Counted from the stretch's first letter, positions 37,250 to 50,010 are shown. The stretch is 64,000 nt of DNA from Ligustrum vulgare (GCA_963555705.1 OY743190.1:35012929-35076928), one strand, 5' to 3'. The notes: generated by a model from the letters alone, not told the origin. Numbers and translations: made by a program.

Positions 37250-37968
37250 TAGGTAATCCAGTCTGGGGTGACGATGTGAATTAACTGACAAAGCTCGACC
37301 CAGGTTGGTCGGAATGACCTGTAATGTCATCCGACCTAATTATGTCAGGTTGGATATTATTACACCATATTTTGAAGACTGTAGAGGGATTCCTCAACGC
37401 GGATCCGACGTGGCCCAGCAAGGTCGGATTAACTGAAGATCACTCCGACGTGGATCGGTAAGGTCAGATTAACTGAAGATTACTCCGATGTGGTCTAGTA
37501 AGGTCAGCTATTACTCACAGACAAAACAAGACCAACTACTTTCTTACACGGTAGTTACGGCAGTTATTTCGACATATAATTAGTTAGGACACAAAAGTCA
37601 ACTACTTTGTACTATGTAGGAACTCAAGTAGTTCAGTTATGTACTTATGTTAGATAGTCAGGTTGTAATAAGTCAGCTCACCCCATTCTCCCTATAAATA
37701 TAGAAGAGGGTAGCTCCAGAAGGAAAAAAAAAAAAAAAACTTTGGCTATTCAAAGCCAATACTACATTGATACAAGAAATTATACGTGGAGTCCAGTTCA
37801 TTCATACGATCTGGGATCCACCTCTTACAAACCATCTTTTATTTCCCACGTGGAGTCCATGTCATCCATTACAACCTGAGGTCCACCTCTTTCACATATA
37901 ATTATCGATTACATAACTAACATCCACTTATTTCTTGCTGACTTGGAATATTTCATATTTCAACTGTC
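37250..37968 (+). repeat. 5' LTR of the Tat element (left border uncertain)
   Basis: Contains a promoter-like CCCTATAAATATAG at about 37690, a short A-run (37723-37739), then repeated ACGTGGAGTCCA / GATCCACCTCTT blocks (37785-37890). It ends GTCA just before CCAACTGGCGC. I cannot fix the left border. Confidence 0.45.
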
Positions 37969-37971
37969 ACC

Positions 37972-37990
37972 AACTGGCGCTAGAAGGAGG
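37972..37990 (+). other. primer-binding site of the Tat element
   Basis: AACTGGCGCTAGAAGGAGGG directly after the LTR end. TGGCGC-type starts are usual for this lineage and pair with a tRNA ending GCGCCA. Confidence 0.45.
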
Positions 37991-38189
37991 GCCCTTGTGA
38001 TAGAATAGCAGTCAATTCCACCAGTTCATCCAAATACTTTGCAACCCTTGTCTCTCCTTAGATAACATGGATGAACAAGGTTCAGGAAGCAACCATGGAA
38101 AGAAGCCGGAGGCGCAGGGGGTACAGGGATGGAGGCCGACCCGGAAATCAGGCCTTACCCCGACCCCCAAATGGTTGAGGTAATGCGTT

Positions 38190-39640
38190 AATTGCGGAAT
38201 TTGACGCAACCAGTTGAAAAGATGCAACATCAACCACCGGGGAACACTCAGGCCCCCTATACTATTCCGACACCACCTCATCACCCCCCGGTAACCAATG
38301 AGTCCCCCGAAAACTCAACTATGTGCCCGACAAGTTTGAAAGTTCTACTGGAGAGAGCAATTCCCACTCTCCTCGTAGGGGATCGCCTAAAAGGACTAAC
38401 AGCATGTTTAGCAGATTAGGCCCGGATCGCACGGCCCCCGCAAGGGAGGACCTAACACTGGGAATGAACAGAAAACCTGCAACTTCGAACCGCTCGGAAA
38501 GATCTGCATGAAGTCCATATTATGAGCCCACACGGACTCGAGGTAGGAACTTCAAAGCTCCTACCAAGGACGCGCCAACTTTGAATCTCAGTGATCCACC
38601 CTATGATGGAAGATGAAGCTTGGAAGAACTCAATGCGTTGAGGAAACAACTCAGCGATCTGGAAGGCCAGTAGAGAAAGGACGACCTAGCTGACAAGTAT
38701 ACTACCTCCAGGACTTCCCCGTTTTCAAAAGAAATTCTGAAAGAGACGTTACCCAGCAAGATCAAGGTTCCACTTCCACAAGTACCAAGCTACGATGGGA
38801 CGACTGATCCAGTAGCCCATATAGACAGATATGTTTCCTGGATGGAGTTACAAGGTGTGAGCAATGCCATCATGTGTAGGACCTTTCCCCTCACTCTAGG
38901 GGACAGGGCTCAGAGGTGGTTACGTACTCTACCAGACCACTCCACAACAAATTGGAAATATCTGTCTTCTCAGTTCCTCTATAACTACATGGCTGCAAAA
39001 ACAAGGACAACTCCCAAGGAAAAACTTGTAACCATCAAGCAGGGGAGGACTGAGTCGCTGTAGAGTTATCTGAACCAGTTCAGCAAACAAATTATGGATA
39101 CGGACAAAGTGTCAGATGATGCACTCCTAATGGCGGTAACATCAGGCCTATGGCTGGAATCTCGGTTCTGGTGGACAGTGCACGAAGAGGGGCCAAAGAC
39201 CTTTCGAGAATTTCTCACAAGAGCAGACAGAGCCATTGGATCTGAAGAGGTGAAATCCAGTAGGATGGAAGACAAGGGAGAAGCAAAAGATCAAGATAGA
39301 TCTAAAGGGAAGGAAAAGGAAACACAGAAGAGTGACAGGTTCAGCCAAGAAAAGAAACGGGACTTTCGGGGACCAGGGAGTTTCCGACCCCATTCATCAA
39401 CTTCTACGCCAGTAGACCTCCTGAAAGCCAGACCTGAGGCCATATTCATGAGCATTAAGGATCAGAATCTGTTACCCCAGCCCCGGCCGTTAAGGACAGG
39501 CTCATTCGAGCTGAATCAGTCTAGGTACTGTAGGTACCACTGATCAGCGGGCCATGACACAGATTACTGTAAGGACTTGAGGATAGAACTTGAAAATTGA
39601 TTAAGGCAGGCCGTCTGAAAGAGTATGCAGAAAAACCTCA
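38190..39640 (+). pseudogene. gag of the Tat element
   Basis: Open pieces in changing frames. The capsid region reads YDGTTDPVAHIDRY, then SWMELQGVSNAIMCR, WLRTLPDHSTTNWKYLSSQF and later a zinc-knuckle-like C-x2-H-x4-GHD-x3-YC stretch near 39527-39575 with an in-frame stop. It binds element RNA and builds the particle in active relatives. Several stops, so non-functional. Confidence 0.75.
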
Positions 39641-39884
39641 ATTGGATCAAGAGAAGCAAGGCCAAGTGAAAATCAGGGACACACCTACAGCTGAGATCCC
39701 CATGCTGGTAGGCGGAAGTCAAAGCCAAGAAGGATCCAAAAGGTAAAGGCGTCAGCACATCAGGGATACTCGGAATAGCTATTAGATCCTATCGGCGAGG
39801 GCTCCGGATCTTGTCAAAGAAGATGAATCCTTCAGTTTTGATGAAAGAGATGCTGAAGGTGTCCTTCAACCACACGCGGATGCT

Positions 39885-40379
39885 TTGATCATAACCATGC
39901 CAGTGTCGGGAGTGAAGATCCATCGTACTCTGGTGGATAACGGGAGTGCCGTGAACATCTTATACTGGAAGACCTGCCTCCAAATGGGAGTAGAACATCT
40001 AAGCCCTTATACAACGAAATTACAATGTTTCACTGGAGATTATGTCACACCGCTGGGTCAAATTGCACTCATGGTAGAACTCGGGAATCCTCCATGCACC
40101 AGGCAAGTAATAGCGGATTTTGTCATAGCAAACATACCGTCCAACTATAACGCAATCCTAGGAAGGCCTATTTTACATGAACTGAAGGCGGCCACCTCGA
40201 TATACCACTATGTGATGAAGTTTCCCATTTCCCGTGGGGTAGGAGTAGTGAAGGGAGATCAGAGGATGGCCCGAGAATACAATCTTAGTTTCTGCCCTTG
40301 CCAGGCACAGCAAGTGAAGGTTGTCCAGATGAAAGACCAGGTTGAAGAGATCAAAACGTTGGATCCCCGCTTGGACTAA
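39885..40379 (+). pseudogene. aspartic protease region of the Tat element
   Basis: An open stretch of 164 codons with active-site-like LVDNGSAVNILY (usually DTGS or DGGS in relatives) and later YNAILGRPILH, the conserved partner block of retroelement proteases. It is followed by a stop and the reverse-transcriptase frame. Confidence 0.75.
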
Positions 40380-40400
40380 AATGAAACTAAGACTGGACCA

Positions 40401-41380
40401 GTGGAGGACCTGACATTGATAACTTTGGACCCAGACAAGCCTGATTTGCAGTTAAAAATTGGGAAAAACCTTCAGGAGCCAGTAAGGTCTGAACTTGTAG
40501 ACTTTTTGAGAGAGAATAGAGATGTTTTTTCCTGGACTCATGTTGACATGGAAGGAATACCAGCGCATCTGGCCTGTCACAAGCTCAACATTGATCATGG
40601 AGCGAAATCGAAAAAACAGAAGCGTTGGCCGTTAAATGGGGAGAGGTATGAAGCTCTTGTAAATGAGATCCTGAAGTTATTGGGGAATGGATTCATACGG
40701 GAGGCTAGGTATCCAGAGTGGGTGTCCAATATAGTTCTCGTGCGAAAGAACAATAAATCCTGGAGGCTCTGTATTGATTTCACAAACCTGAACAGAGCTT
40801 GCCCCAAAGATAGCTTTCCACTTCCACGCATAGATCAAATGGTAGACGCCACGGCTGGGCATGAACTGTTGAGCTTCATGGATGCATACTCAGGCTACAA
40901 CCAGATTCCCATGTATGGCCTAGATGAAGAGCACACATCATTCATCATAGACAGGGGGTTATATTGTTACAAGATGATGCCATTCGGGTTGAAGAATGCA
41001 GGGGCAACCTACTAGAGACTGGTCAACAGAATGTTCACAAAGCAGATCGGTAAAATTATGGAAGTATACGTGGATAACATGCTGGTAAAGAGCATCAAAT
41101 CATCAGACCATGTCCAGCACCTGGCTGAAATGTTCACCATTCTTAAACAATACAAAATGAAGCTGAATCCACAAAAGTGTTCTTTTGGAGTAGGATCCGG
41201 GAAGTTTTTGGGATATATGGTACATCAAAGAGGAATCGAAGCTAACCCGGAAAAAATTAAAGCCCTGATTGACATGAAAGCCCCCAACCAACATAAGGGA
41301 AATCCAGAGTTTGACTGGAAGAATAGCAGCTTTGAACCGATTCGTCTCAAAATCGACAGATAAGTGTAGACCTTTCTTCG
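40401..41380 (+). pseudogene. reverse transcriptase of the Tat element
   Basis: Motifs in order: RWPLNGERYEALVNEI, FIREARYPEWVSNIVLVRK, WRLCIDFTNLNRACPKDSFP, SFMDAYSGYNQI, MMPFGLKNAGATY, then an in-frame stop at 41014, and EVYVDNMLVKS. The last replaces the catalytic YVDD with YVDN, so activity would be lost even without the stop. It ends KFLGYMVHQRGIEANPEKI, followed by a frameshift. Confidence 0.88.
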
Positions 41381-42112
41381 AAGCGCTAAAAATGGGAAAG
41401 AACTTCCAGTGGACGGAGCAATGTCAGAAAGCTTTCGAAGACCTAAAAATGCAACCCACCTCACCACCTATACTCTCCAAGCCAATAGCAGGAGAAGTGT
41501 TGGAATTATACCTAGCAGTGTCAGAGATGTCTATCAGTTGAGTTCTGATCAGGACAGATCATGGTGTTCAGTACCCCGTCTACTATGTCAGTCAGGTCTT
41601 GAAAGATGCAGAGCTGAGATATCCGCCTATGGAGAAATTAGCGCTGGCTTTAATTATGAGTTCGAGAAAATTGAGACCTTACTTCCTGGAGCATTCACTG
41701 GAGGTGCTAACCAACTATCCACTACGATAAACCTTATAGAACCCGGACACTTCGGGAAGATTGATGAAGTGGGCAGTAGAATTAGGACAATTCGACATCA
41801 CTTACAAACCAAGGACTGCAATTAAGGGACAAGCATTGGCTGATTTCATAGCAGAATTCCACATGGAAATAGACCCACCCGACCGTGACGAACTCTGGTC
41901 CCTGTATGTGGATGGGTCGTCAAATGAGAATTGCGCAGAAGCTGGAGTTGTTCTAATCAGCCCCGAGAAATTACTATATTGCCAGTCCTCCGCTTTGAGT
42001 TCCCAGCAACCAACAATGAGGCGGAATATGAAGCCCTCGTTGCAGTTCTAAAAATGGCAAGAGGTATGGGAATAGCCATAGTGACTGTACACAGTCAATT
42101 GAAGTTAAGTTA
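41311..42112 (+). pseudogene. RNase H and second RNase H of the Tat element
   Basis: The first RNase H is broken over two or three frames (FQWTEQCQKAFEDLK; later LMKWAVELGQFDITYKPRTA and LADFIAEF). A second domain starts WSLYVDGSSNENCAEAGVVL and breaks after NNEAEYEALVAVL. The second, archaeal-type RNase H is characteristic of Tat elements. It is truncated at 42112. Confidence 0.75.
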
Positions 42113-42612
42113 TTATTAAGTTATATGATTTAAGTTAAGTTATTATGAAGTTATATTATAGGAAGATTTAAAAAAAAAATAATAATAATAAGAGAAGTTA
42201 ATATATATATATATATAAGTTAAGTTAAGTTATTATGAAGTTGAATTATAGGAAAAAAAATTTAAAAAAGCCTATTTTTTATAAGTTAAGTTATTATTTA
42301 TTTCATAGGAGAATTTATAAAAATAAAAAAAATGACGTCATTATTAAATGAACAGTAAATAGACTTTGCCTCTTTTATGTAAGTCAATTAAAGTTAAATT
42401 ATTATTAAGTTATATTAGTTAAGTTAAGTTAATATGAAGTTATATTATAAGAGATTTTTTTTAAAAAATGTATAAGTTAAGTTAAGTTATTATGAAGCTT
42501 TATTATAGGAGAAACTTAAAAAAAAAAAAAAACAAAAAATGAAGTTAAGTTAATGAGGCTTTGCCTCTTTTATATAAGTTAGCTAAACTTAAAGTTAGGT
42601 TATTATTAAGTT
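42100..42612 (-). repeat. AAGTTA-rich repeat, related to 50087-50275
   Basis: Shares AAGTTAAGTTATTATGAAGTTATATTATAGGAGA, AAATGACGTCATTATTAAA, a GAACAGTAAATAG motif and CTTTTATATAAGTTAG with the copy at 50087-50275. Read on minus, both begin near AACTTATATAAAAGA, a plausible Helitron-type 5' region. It is itself internally repeated (three or four partial units). Confidence 0.55.
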
Positions 42613-43087
42613 ATTAGTTCTATCACTCGTGCAATGCATGAGATTTCTATCCATGATAATAATCTTGATAAGTATTTGTAAATTTTTAATATTTATACAT
42701 AATTAACAAAAAACAAAAACATAAAAATATTATTATATTACACTAACTATTTAAAATTTTACAAATAATATAACTAATTCATTTAATATTACTGTTAATA
42801 ATAAAAAAAGTCACGGTAACTATATTCAAAATTTACAAATAACAATAACATATTATTTATGCCTTGTTTCCCGTGTCTTTGATATTCTTTAAAGCTCGTG
42901 TTTTGTACCCATTATTCAAAATATCATTTTTTATATTCGCGTAATCAAAAGATTCAAAACTAACAGCCCCAATACAATCAACTCAAACGAAACCCCAATA
43001 ACAATAACTTCCACAATAATGGCATCACATTAGATATAAGATTAATTCAAAAATGTATTACCTATAGAATAAGACAATAACAATAAC

Positions 43088-43138
<51 letters not shown>
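43088..43138 (+). repeat. (AAT)n microsatellite
   Basis: About 17 tandem AAT triplets, preceded by AATAAC variants. Confidence 0.95.
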
Positions 43139-43139
<1 letters not shown>

Positions 43140-44992
43140 GCTTATCACCATCACTTTCGACCAGCTGACTAGTATATTTTCTTGGTACTTTTACAAATAG
43201 GAATGTGCAAAAAATCTTAAGCTCTGTGGTAATAGTATTAAATTGAAACTAAGTTTATAGAGGAAGACATATTAAATCCAAGAATACAAAGTAAGTTCAA
43301 TAATTCTATACTACCCAAAGCAAGTTCAATACATTTTTGTAAGCTAAAGAAAAATCAAGCTGCTTGATACATAGTGATGCTAATTCATATCATCAAACTT
43401 TAAATCCAAATTCAAATCCTCATCAGATTTCCAACATATAAAGGAAATGCACTGACTTTTCAACAAAAAATGGAGCACATTATGAATGTAAACTATAGTA
43501 AATGTCCAAAACCATCAAATGTGAATTAGAGAATCATTAATATGAATATAAGCATCTCCAAACTGTACATAGAATCTTATTTTCATGTACGTTAAACATT
43601 TCAAGAATCTATAGAAATATAGAGCACATCATGAAAATAAACTATAATAAAATACATAATAAATGTCCAAAAAGAGGCTTTTCCCTTTTTCATCTTAGGT
43701 GAAGAGAATAAATCTCCTAAAGTGGAAGTAAATAATACCAATCATAATATTTCTAGAAGCACGATTATAATTTTACATAATGTGCCGAAGAAAAAAAAAA
43801 GGTTCAAGCAAGGAGGAGGCCCGTTTAGATATGCTAAACATGGATGATTCAAATGTAAAGGTGGGCTCGAAGGTTAATTTTAGTATTTCTCTAGCTTTTC
43901 TATAGTACTTGAATCTAACACCTTCAACCATAAAAGGGAAAAGCATAACAGAAGACAAATATTGAAATTTAGACTGATTATTTACAGATAACAGAATTTG
44001 AAAGGAGAAAATTCTCTGGAAATCCATTACTATTAGTCATCAATTGCCAATGACATGATAAAGAAGTACCAAATAGGAAAAGAATACTTCATAAACTCAC
44101 TTGCTCAAGCTGACAAAGTTGGCTTGCAATTCCTTCACCTGAACGAACGTAGAAAGAAAGCATAAATAAAGAAAATATATTATTATGTCGTGGTTGAAAT
44201 ATGGTGTAAGGATCAGCACACCTCTCTAGCACGTTAGCTAAAGCCTACTTTGTATATTTACCTCAAGTCTCTTCTCTCAATCCGCACCATGGAAGTTACT
44301 TAAAATCAGCCCAACATTTATAATGAACTGAGGTAATTCTTTGAAAAAGTCAATAATGCTGTGTAACATGGTCAAAAGTTACAAGTTTTTTTATTGTCCA
44401 ATAATAAGAGAACAAAAGAAATGAAGTGAATCGAAAGGGATATACTTGAGTTTTGCAGCTCTTAGTATCTGGCATAAAGTAAATCCATTTTCTCCACTTC
44501 CTCCATTCAATTTATCAGCTTCTCTCCATCACTCAGCCTTTTCACAGAGTAGAGAACAAACGCAAACCAATAACGTTCTACTTCTTCTAGTTGATAATGA
44601 TACACAATCATTAAGAAATTAATAAAAGGAAAGGAAAAGTGCAAAAAAAAAGTGAAATTCATGAAGGAATGAAAATGGAAGTCGAAAACTGGACATCTTT
44701 GCATAAGAGAAAGTGAGTACGTAATAAATTGGTTCTAAGAAATAATGAATTACATTCGGGATTTAAGTTTCAATTTTAACCTGTTGTCACCTAGCAGCTT
44801 CCAGATCCTTCCTAATTGCAGCAGAAGGATGCTTTGGGAGAGTTTATTTGGCGGAGTCTCCAGCACACTGTTTTGTAAGTGAAAATTGGAAAAAAAAAAG
44901 AACTTCCATTAACGTATATACCGATCCTAAATTTACTCTCATGTGAAGTGCAATAGATTATAAACCTGGATTGGAAAATATCCCAAAAATAT
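43140..44992 (-). other. non-coding cargo with exon-like scraps
   Basis: No gene could be assembled. On minus, 44102-44141 reads VKELQANFVSLSK between AG and GT borders, and 44790-44870 reads TLPKHPSAAIRKDLEAAR ending at a GT. These may be captured exons of unidentified genes. The rest is AT-rich. Confidence 0.3.
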
Positions 44993-47438
44993 TGTTGGAA
45001 TATTTTGTATATAGTGATGCTTAATAAGTGTGCTTTACACACTTATTTACTTATTTAGTTCCTAAATTAGCAATTTAATTGACAAATTGAGCAAATATCT
45101 ACTTATAAAATGTGTTTATCTTGTACAATTAGGTACAACCTCAATTGGAAAGAAAATAGACAAGATTGGAGAGCAATTAAGCGGAAAAAAAAAGCAATTT
45201 CGATGTCCAAGGACCTAATTGAAAGAAATCAAAAGTTTGGGGACTCAATTGCAACATCTCAGAAAGATGGAAGACCTACTTTGCAAATATTTCAGGGGCA
45301 TATTTGTAATAAAAGTCAAAATTCGAGGACTAAATTGAAGAAGACCAGAAGTTGAAGGACCCAATTGCAAATCAAGCTGCAAGACATCAGTCAGGTGAAT
45401 CACGCGAACGCGTGGTTAAGCACATGTCGCGCTCGTGAATCAAGCCTATAATCCAACCCGAGAGTTTTCAAGTCTACCACGCGATCGCGAGGCATTAAAC
45501 CACGCGATCGCGTGGTCAAAAAATTGAGCAATAATCTGGGCCGACCCGGTGTGACCCGGTTCGGCCCAAATGCTGTTGTTCGCGGATCCACACGAAAATG
45601 GGTGTTTTTAGGGTATTTTTTCTAGGGTTTGCTCATAACTTGGCTCTCCATTCTAGCCTCCTTCCCTTTTTTCTCTCTTTTCTTCTTCTTTCTTTTTCTT
45701 TTCTTTTCTTTGTTTTGGTTTTGTTTGTAAATTAGTTGTAGTTTATTTTTAATTTTCAAGTTCTAGTCACCATTGAAGCAAGGAAGCAAGAAGTGAGGTG
45801 AAGATTCAAAACATTATTGAAGGAATTTTGGAGCAAAAATCAAGGGAAGTGATTTATTTCATTATCTTTGTTATGTTTAATCTTTGATTTCTATATTTTG
45901 TGATGTATTTTTGTAAACCTCAACTTTTGTGCAATATTTATATAATGGGCTAGTTATTTTATGTTGGGATGATTGATGTAGCTTAACTTAGTTTAAGTAA
46001 TTTTAATGTTTGTTTATTAATGTTGAGCTTATTTCATGTGTGTTTGTTATTGAGATTATTCCATGTGTTTAATTGATCACCAAATATATGTTTTGTGAAG
46101 TGTATGATAATCGAGAGATATTATGCATTTTAGACAAAATAACAAATGCTCTAGGTTCTTGTTAAAGATAGAGATATACCTTAAACCCTAGATGATCCAT
46201 TGAGCTATTTTCACAAAGTGTTAATGCAATTGATTGGGCCTTAATCGACATAGAGATATAGTAGGTTAAACCAATTGATTATGGTTAATTTCACTCGAGA
46301 GAGGTAATTAGCTAAGCTTGGAAAATCGGGTCTAACATTGTAAATGAGTAATTTATTAATTTGCATGTGCTGAGAAATTACTTAAGCAAGAGTTAAGTGA
46401 AATCATGAATCCCAACTATTTTATCTTCCACTTTCCTTATTTTAATTCGGTTTAGAATTACTTTCTTTAATTTAGAATTTACAAAAATCCAACTTTTAAT
46501 TGTGTGTTTCTTTTTATTGTTAGAATTAAATTAATTAAAGTTATATAATTAAAAGTAAACATTCCTCGTGGGATTGACAATCCAGACTCAAAAAGTCCAC
46601 TTTATTACTTGTACGCGACCCGTGCGCTTGCGGTACACTATTTTGAGCGAACAACGCTAAAGAAATATATGAAATCCGTGCCGACAAATGGACGGAATAA
46701 CGACCCAAGAAATAAGAAGAAAGAAGAAATGGACAAAGTCGAAGCAAGTATTAAACACTTTGTCCTTAGGTCGAATTTGCCCCGTAAAGGTGCTAACGGG
46801 TTATGACAATCGACTCCCAAGATACAACGACTTCAACTTATGTTTGTAGCACTCCAAAATACAAGTACAACAAACCAGAATTTCGACTTATGTACTCCAA
46901 AATGAAATGAACAAGAAAAAATCAAAATAATGCAACAAAAATGCAAGAATTTGATTTAGGAAGAGAGAAGAGAGAGAGAGAGTGATATTGCATATCATTG
47001 GTGTGTTTTTGGGACACCCCAAGGTCCTTTTTATAGAGCATGAAAGGTTGTGGACGAAGTGGTGGGAGCCAAACCATGCAAACCTTCCAAATCAAGCAAC
47101 TCTTCAAAAAGACACATTTTTCCGGACAACCGTGCGACTGCACAACTTTACGTCAAACATAAATTTAGTCATTTTAAGCATATTTTTGTCCTTTTTCGTA
47201 ATTTCTCATTCATCCGATATTGATTTCGAATTGCCAAATATACCCTTTAATGCATGCAGAGAAATCTAAATCCTCTCCCATTTGTGCGCTACGAAGCGGT
47301 GGAGTGGCAAACAAATTTTCCTAAACGGATTGAGCCGAATTTGAGTATTTGGCCGAAGTCAACACGAAGTCACTTTAGTCAGTTTTCAAGACTTAATCAA
47401 TTTCTTGATTTTTCTATTTATTATACCAATATCCAACA
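44993..47438. repeat. LTR-derived block, TG...CA bordered
   Basis: The left border is TGTTGGAATATT and the right border AATATCCAACA, inverted repeats of each other. Outside the right border, read on minus, is TTTGGGGGAT, a polypurine tract, so a minus-strand LTR begins there. The interior includes a phrase typical of plant LTR ends (GTGGGATTGACAATCC ... CGACCCGTGCGCTTGCGG, about 46569-46635). Flanking 5-mers do not match. It may be one 2.4-kb LTR or two LTR fragments joined near 46650. Confidence 0.5.
45399..45520. repeat. cluster of GCGATCGC-type palindromes
   Basis: Three related palindromic sites: ACGCGAACGCGTGGT at 45404, ACCACGCGATCGCGAGG at 45477, and a perfect 18-bp palindrome ACCACGCGATCGCGTGGT at 45499-45516. 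They are GC-rich islands within the AT-rich LTR block. Confidence 0.8.
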
Positions 47439-47829
47439 ATCCCCCAAAGTTAACTATCCGGTGAATCAAGATTAACTTCATTTCTTTCATATCTTGAAAG
47501 ACAAAAAGAAGACAGATAAATTCACTGTAAATATAATATATGAATTAAGTGTTGTGGAAATTCAAAAACTAACCAATTTGATTTTCAACAATTGTCAAGA
47601 AAATTATGTAATCAATAAACATGTAGTAGTACACTAAATGCATATAGAATACTACAAAGAACATTTTTCAAGGCAGAAATTCAATAATTTACTTAAACTT
47701 GAAATTGCATCTCAAGAAATATACAATAACACAATATTCCCAAAATTATGACAATAAATTGAAAGAAAATTACATGACTACCAATATATAAATACCAGAA
47801 GAAGAGGAAGCTTCATTGTTCTTTCTCAA

Positions 47830-48012
47830 TTATACAACCTCATTTTCTTCTTCATCTTCTATTTCCTCTGTTACCACAACATTTGCCTCTAGTTTGGAGT
47901 CAGAAGAAGAAAATGAAGAATCAGATTCAGAGGAAGCATCTCTGTTACCATGTTCAAGCATATAAATCTCCTTTTGAAGTTTTGATCATTTTCTTTTTGC
48001 CTCTTTTATTCT
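47830..48012 (-). pseudogene. last exon of an unidentified acidic protein (fragment)
   Basis: On minus, an acceptor-like TTTAG is followed by IKEAKRK, an in-frame TGA, then KLQKEIYMLEHGNRDASSES, a run of Ser/Asp, and an acidic tail ending EIEDEEENEVV and a stop. The basic coiled stretch plus acidic tail look like a real C-terminus. I do not recognise the family. The internal stop marks it as broken. Confidence 0.5.
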
Positions 48013-48689
48013 AAACCGCAAGAAATAAAGAAAAAAATAAACTCAAAGTATTGAAGTTATAAAACTCATTAAAGAATAAAGTGTCTATACAATTGCATAT
48101 ATTCTAGGCTACCAAAGTTTCATGTCCTTAACCACCTCACAGTATCACTATTGCCAGCAAAATAAAAACTAAAAAAGGAAACAGAGAAGGAGTCACAAAA
48201 ACCAACAGAACTCCATATCATTGAATAAAGAAATTTATAACAAAGTACGGAAACAAATATATTTAGACTATATTGCAAGAGATTGACATGTTCATCATTC
48301 TTCACAAGAGCCTTTAACCAAGTAGAAATAAATTGACAACTATTAGTAGAGTAACTTTCATATTGAAAGCAAGGTAAAGATGATAGATAATATGAACAAT
48401 ATATTTAGTTGCAAGAAAGTTTTAGCAAAATATTTACCAGATTAAAATAGGACTGGTTCTTTGTAACTATCCTATTTTTCCAAATAATACTATTCTCTCA
48501 AATTATACAACCATGTGAAATGATAAAATGGGCTCCAGGTGCTACTAAGATTTATCATTTTTTTCTTCAGGAATACACATCACATGAAATGGAGCATATA
48601 TGTTTGATTTAACAAATTATCAGTCTTGTGCATTCATCTGTACATCATAAATTGAGTAAACCTAACACATCCTTGCTTGTTCTTTGCTT

Positions 48690-49140
48690 CAGTTTCCATG
48701 GAAATTATGCCCTCTTTTATGAAGTTGAAGATTCTGGTCTCTTTGAAATCCTTTGTTGCAAATTTCACACACAAATCTATTGGTTGCTAAGAGAGTTCTT
48801 GGTGATAAAGCTATCACTTATGCACCAGGATCTACTCCAAAATCACCAAGATTTTAACTTTCCCCTAAAAAAAGTTAGTTATTGATAAAATAATCAACTA
48901 AACTAACCTGGATTTCCTGGCTAATTTCTCATTTTCTTCACTGGTTGAGGCCGAGACTGATCATTTGTAGGAGGAAAATACTGAGATGGGTACATGAAAC
49001 CATTATATTTTCCCCAAAAGCTCCCAGGTGTTCGAGCCGTTGGAAAGAGCTTCTAGGCTTGATAAAACTTCATCCAAATAGCAATGCAAAGCTAGAAGAT
49101 CAAAAGGCAGCATCAGGAAACACAACAATATGCAAAGCCA
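48690..49140 (-). pseudogene. INDETERMINATE-DOMAIN (IDD) zinc-finger gene fragment
   Basis: IDD proteins are plant C2H2 transcription factors. The fragment keeps two exons. Exon 1 (48908 to about 49140) ends QPVKKMRN, stop, PGNP, matching the family's nuclear signal KKKRNLPGTP with TTG changed to TAG. Exon 2 (48690-48834) reads DPGA, stop, VIALSPRTLLATNRFVCEIC, then NKGFQRDQNLQLHKRGH, the first C2H2 finger, followed by a one-base loss before the WKLKQR block. Later fingers are absent. Intron 1 is retained, so this is a DNA-level copy, not a retrocopy. Confidence 0.8.
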
Positions 49141-49385
49141 TATACAATTTCTGTACATATAGAGCAGAAAATAACCAAGAATTAGTAAACCAAGAACGAA
49201 GAATCAACTACAAACTCGCCGACAACCTATTTTATATGAATGACCCAAAGATAAATAGTAACTCCAAATCCAGAAAACAAAAATTTCAGAAAATATCGAT
49301 TCAAACAGAAAATAGAAAAGTTAAATTAAAACAACATCAAGATTTCCATAGCATAAACCTTTTCAGAAAATCAAAATTCATAATA

Positions 49386-49700
49386 TTAAATTCTTTTCCC
49401 TTTCTTCCTACCAGAACCGGGGTCCTGAATGCGAATATCAGAAATGCTAACCCAGATCAAGAGCTCCTTGCTCTTGACACCTGTCAGCTGCATCATCCGC
49501 TGATCATCAACGAAAGCTGTGACCTCTTCATCATAAGATACGCTGCGCCCGATTGCACGAAATCGGTTCACTTTGCTCTTCTTCTGCTTCAACCACACGT
49601 ATCCCATAGCCTCTTCTTTTGCTTCGACTCGAGCTGGTCCCCTGTGTTCAGAATCAGCTTCTGTTTCTTTGAAATTCGAGACCGCACCACCACCAAATCA
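49386..49700 (-). pseudogene. DUF538-family gene fragment
   Basis: DUF538 proteins are small plant proteins of uncertain function. The open frame reads MGYVWLKQKKSKVNRFRAIG, then SVSYDEEVTAFVDDQRM and TGVKSKELLIWVSISDI, the middle and C-terminal core of the domain. The usual N-terminal half (the leaf with LLPLxDI...EVGY) is missing, and an in-frame stop lies about 35 codons upstream. It is the best-preserved captured piece, without internal stops in the retained part. A 5'UTR-like pyrimidine tract sits upstream on minus (about 49740-49790). Confidence 0.65.
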
Positions 49701-50007
49701 CCATAGCAAATCGCCGCTACAACGTCGAGGAGGAGTTTGGAGACAGGTTTAAGTCAGAGAGGGAGGAGAGGGATAGGGTTTCAGTGGCTCAGGAAAATTC
49801 AAATTGGTTTTGAACTTCAAAAATCGTGTGGGCCCAACGATGTGAAATCAAATGAACATAACTTTTTTACAGACACTTTTTGTGTACTGTTTGCGGGGAA
49901 TGAGTGGGGAGGGATAATTTTGTACAGACATTTTTATGTCAATTTTTTTTTAATTATTAGTAGATGAGTGAGAAACTTTGAGCGGGAATCTTTTGCTGGA
50001 CTTATCT

Positions 50008-50010
<3 letters not shown>

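Larger units (their letters stand above)
37100..42112 (+). mobile_element. decayed Ty3/Gypsy retrotransposon, Tat lineage, 3'-truncated
   Basis: Order on plus: 5' LTR (end near 37968), primer-binding region, gag, protease, reverse transcriptase, RNase H, second RNase H. The frames carry many stops and shifts, so it is dead. It ends abruptly near 42112 at unrelated AAGTTA-rich repeats; no integrase or 3' LTR is present. The Tat lineage is inferred from reverse-transcriptase sequence and from a second RNase H after the first. Confidence 0.85.

Noticed and set aside
44993..47438. Complete LTR retrotransposon
   Set aside because: Outer borders look right, but flanking 5-mers differ and no coding region is present. 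Recorded as an LTR-derived block.
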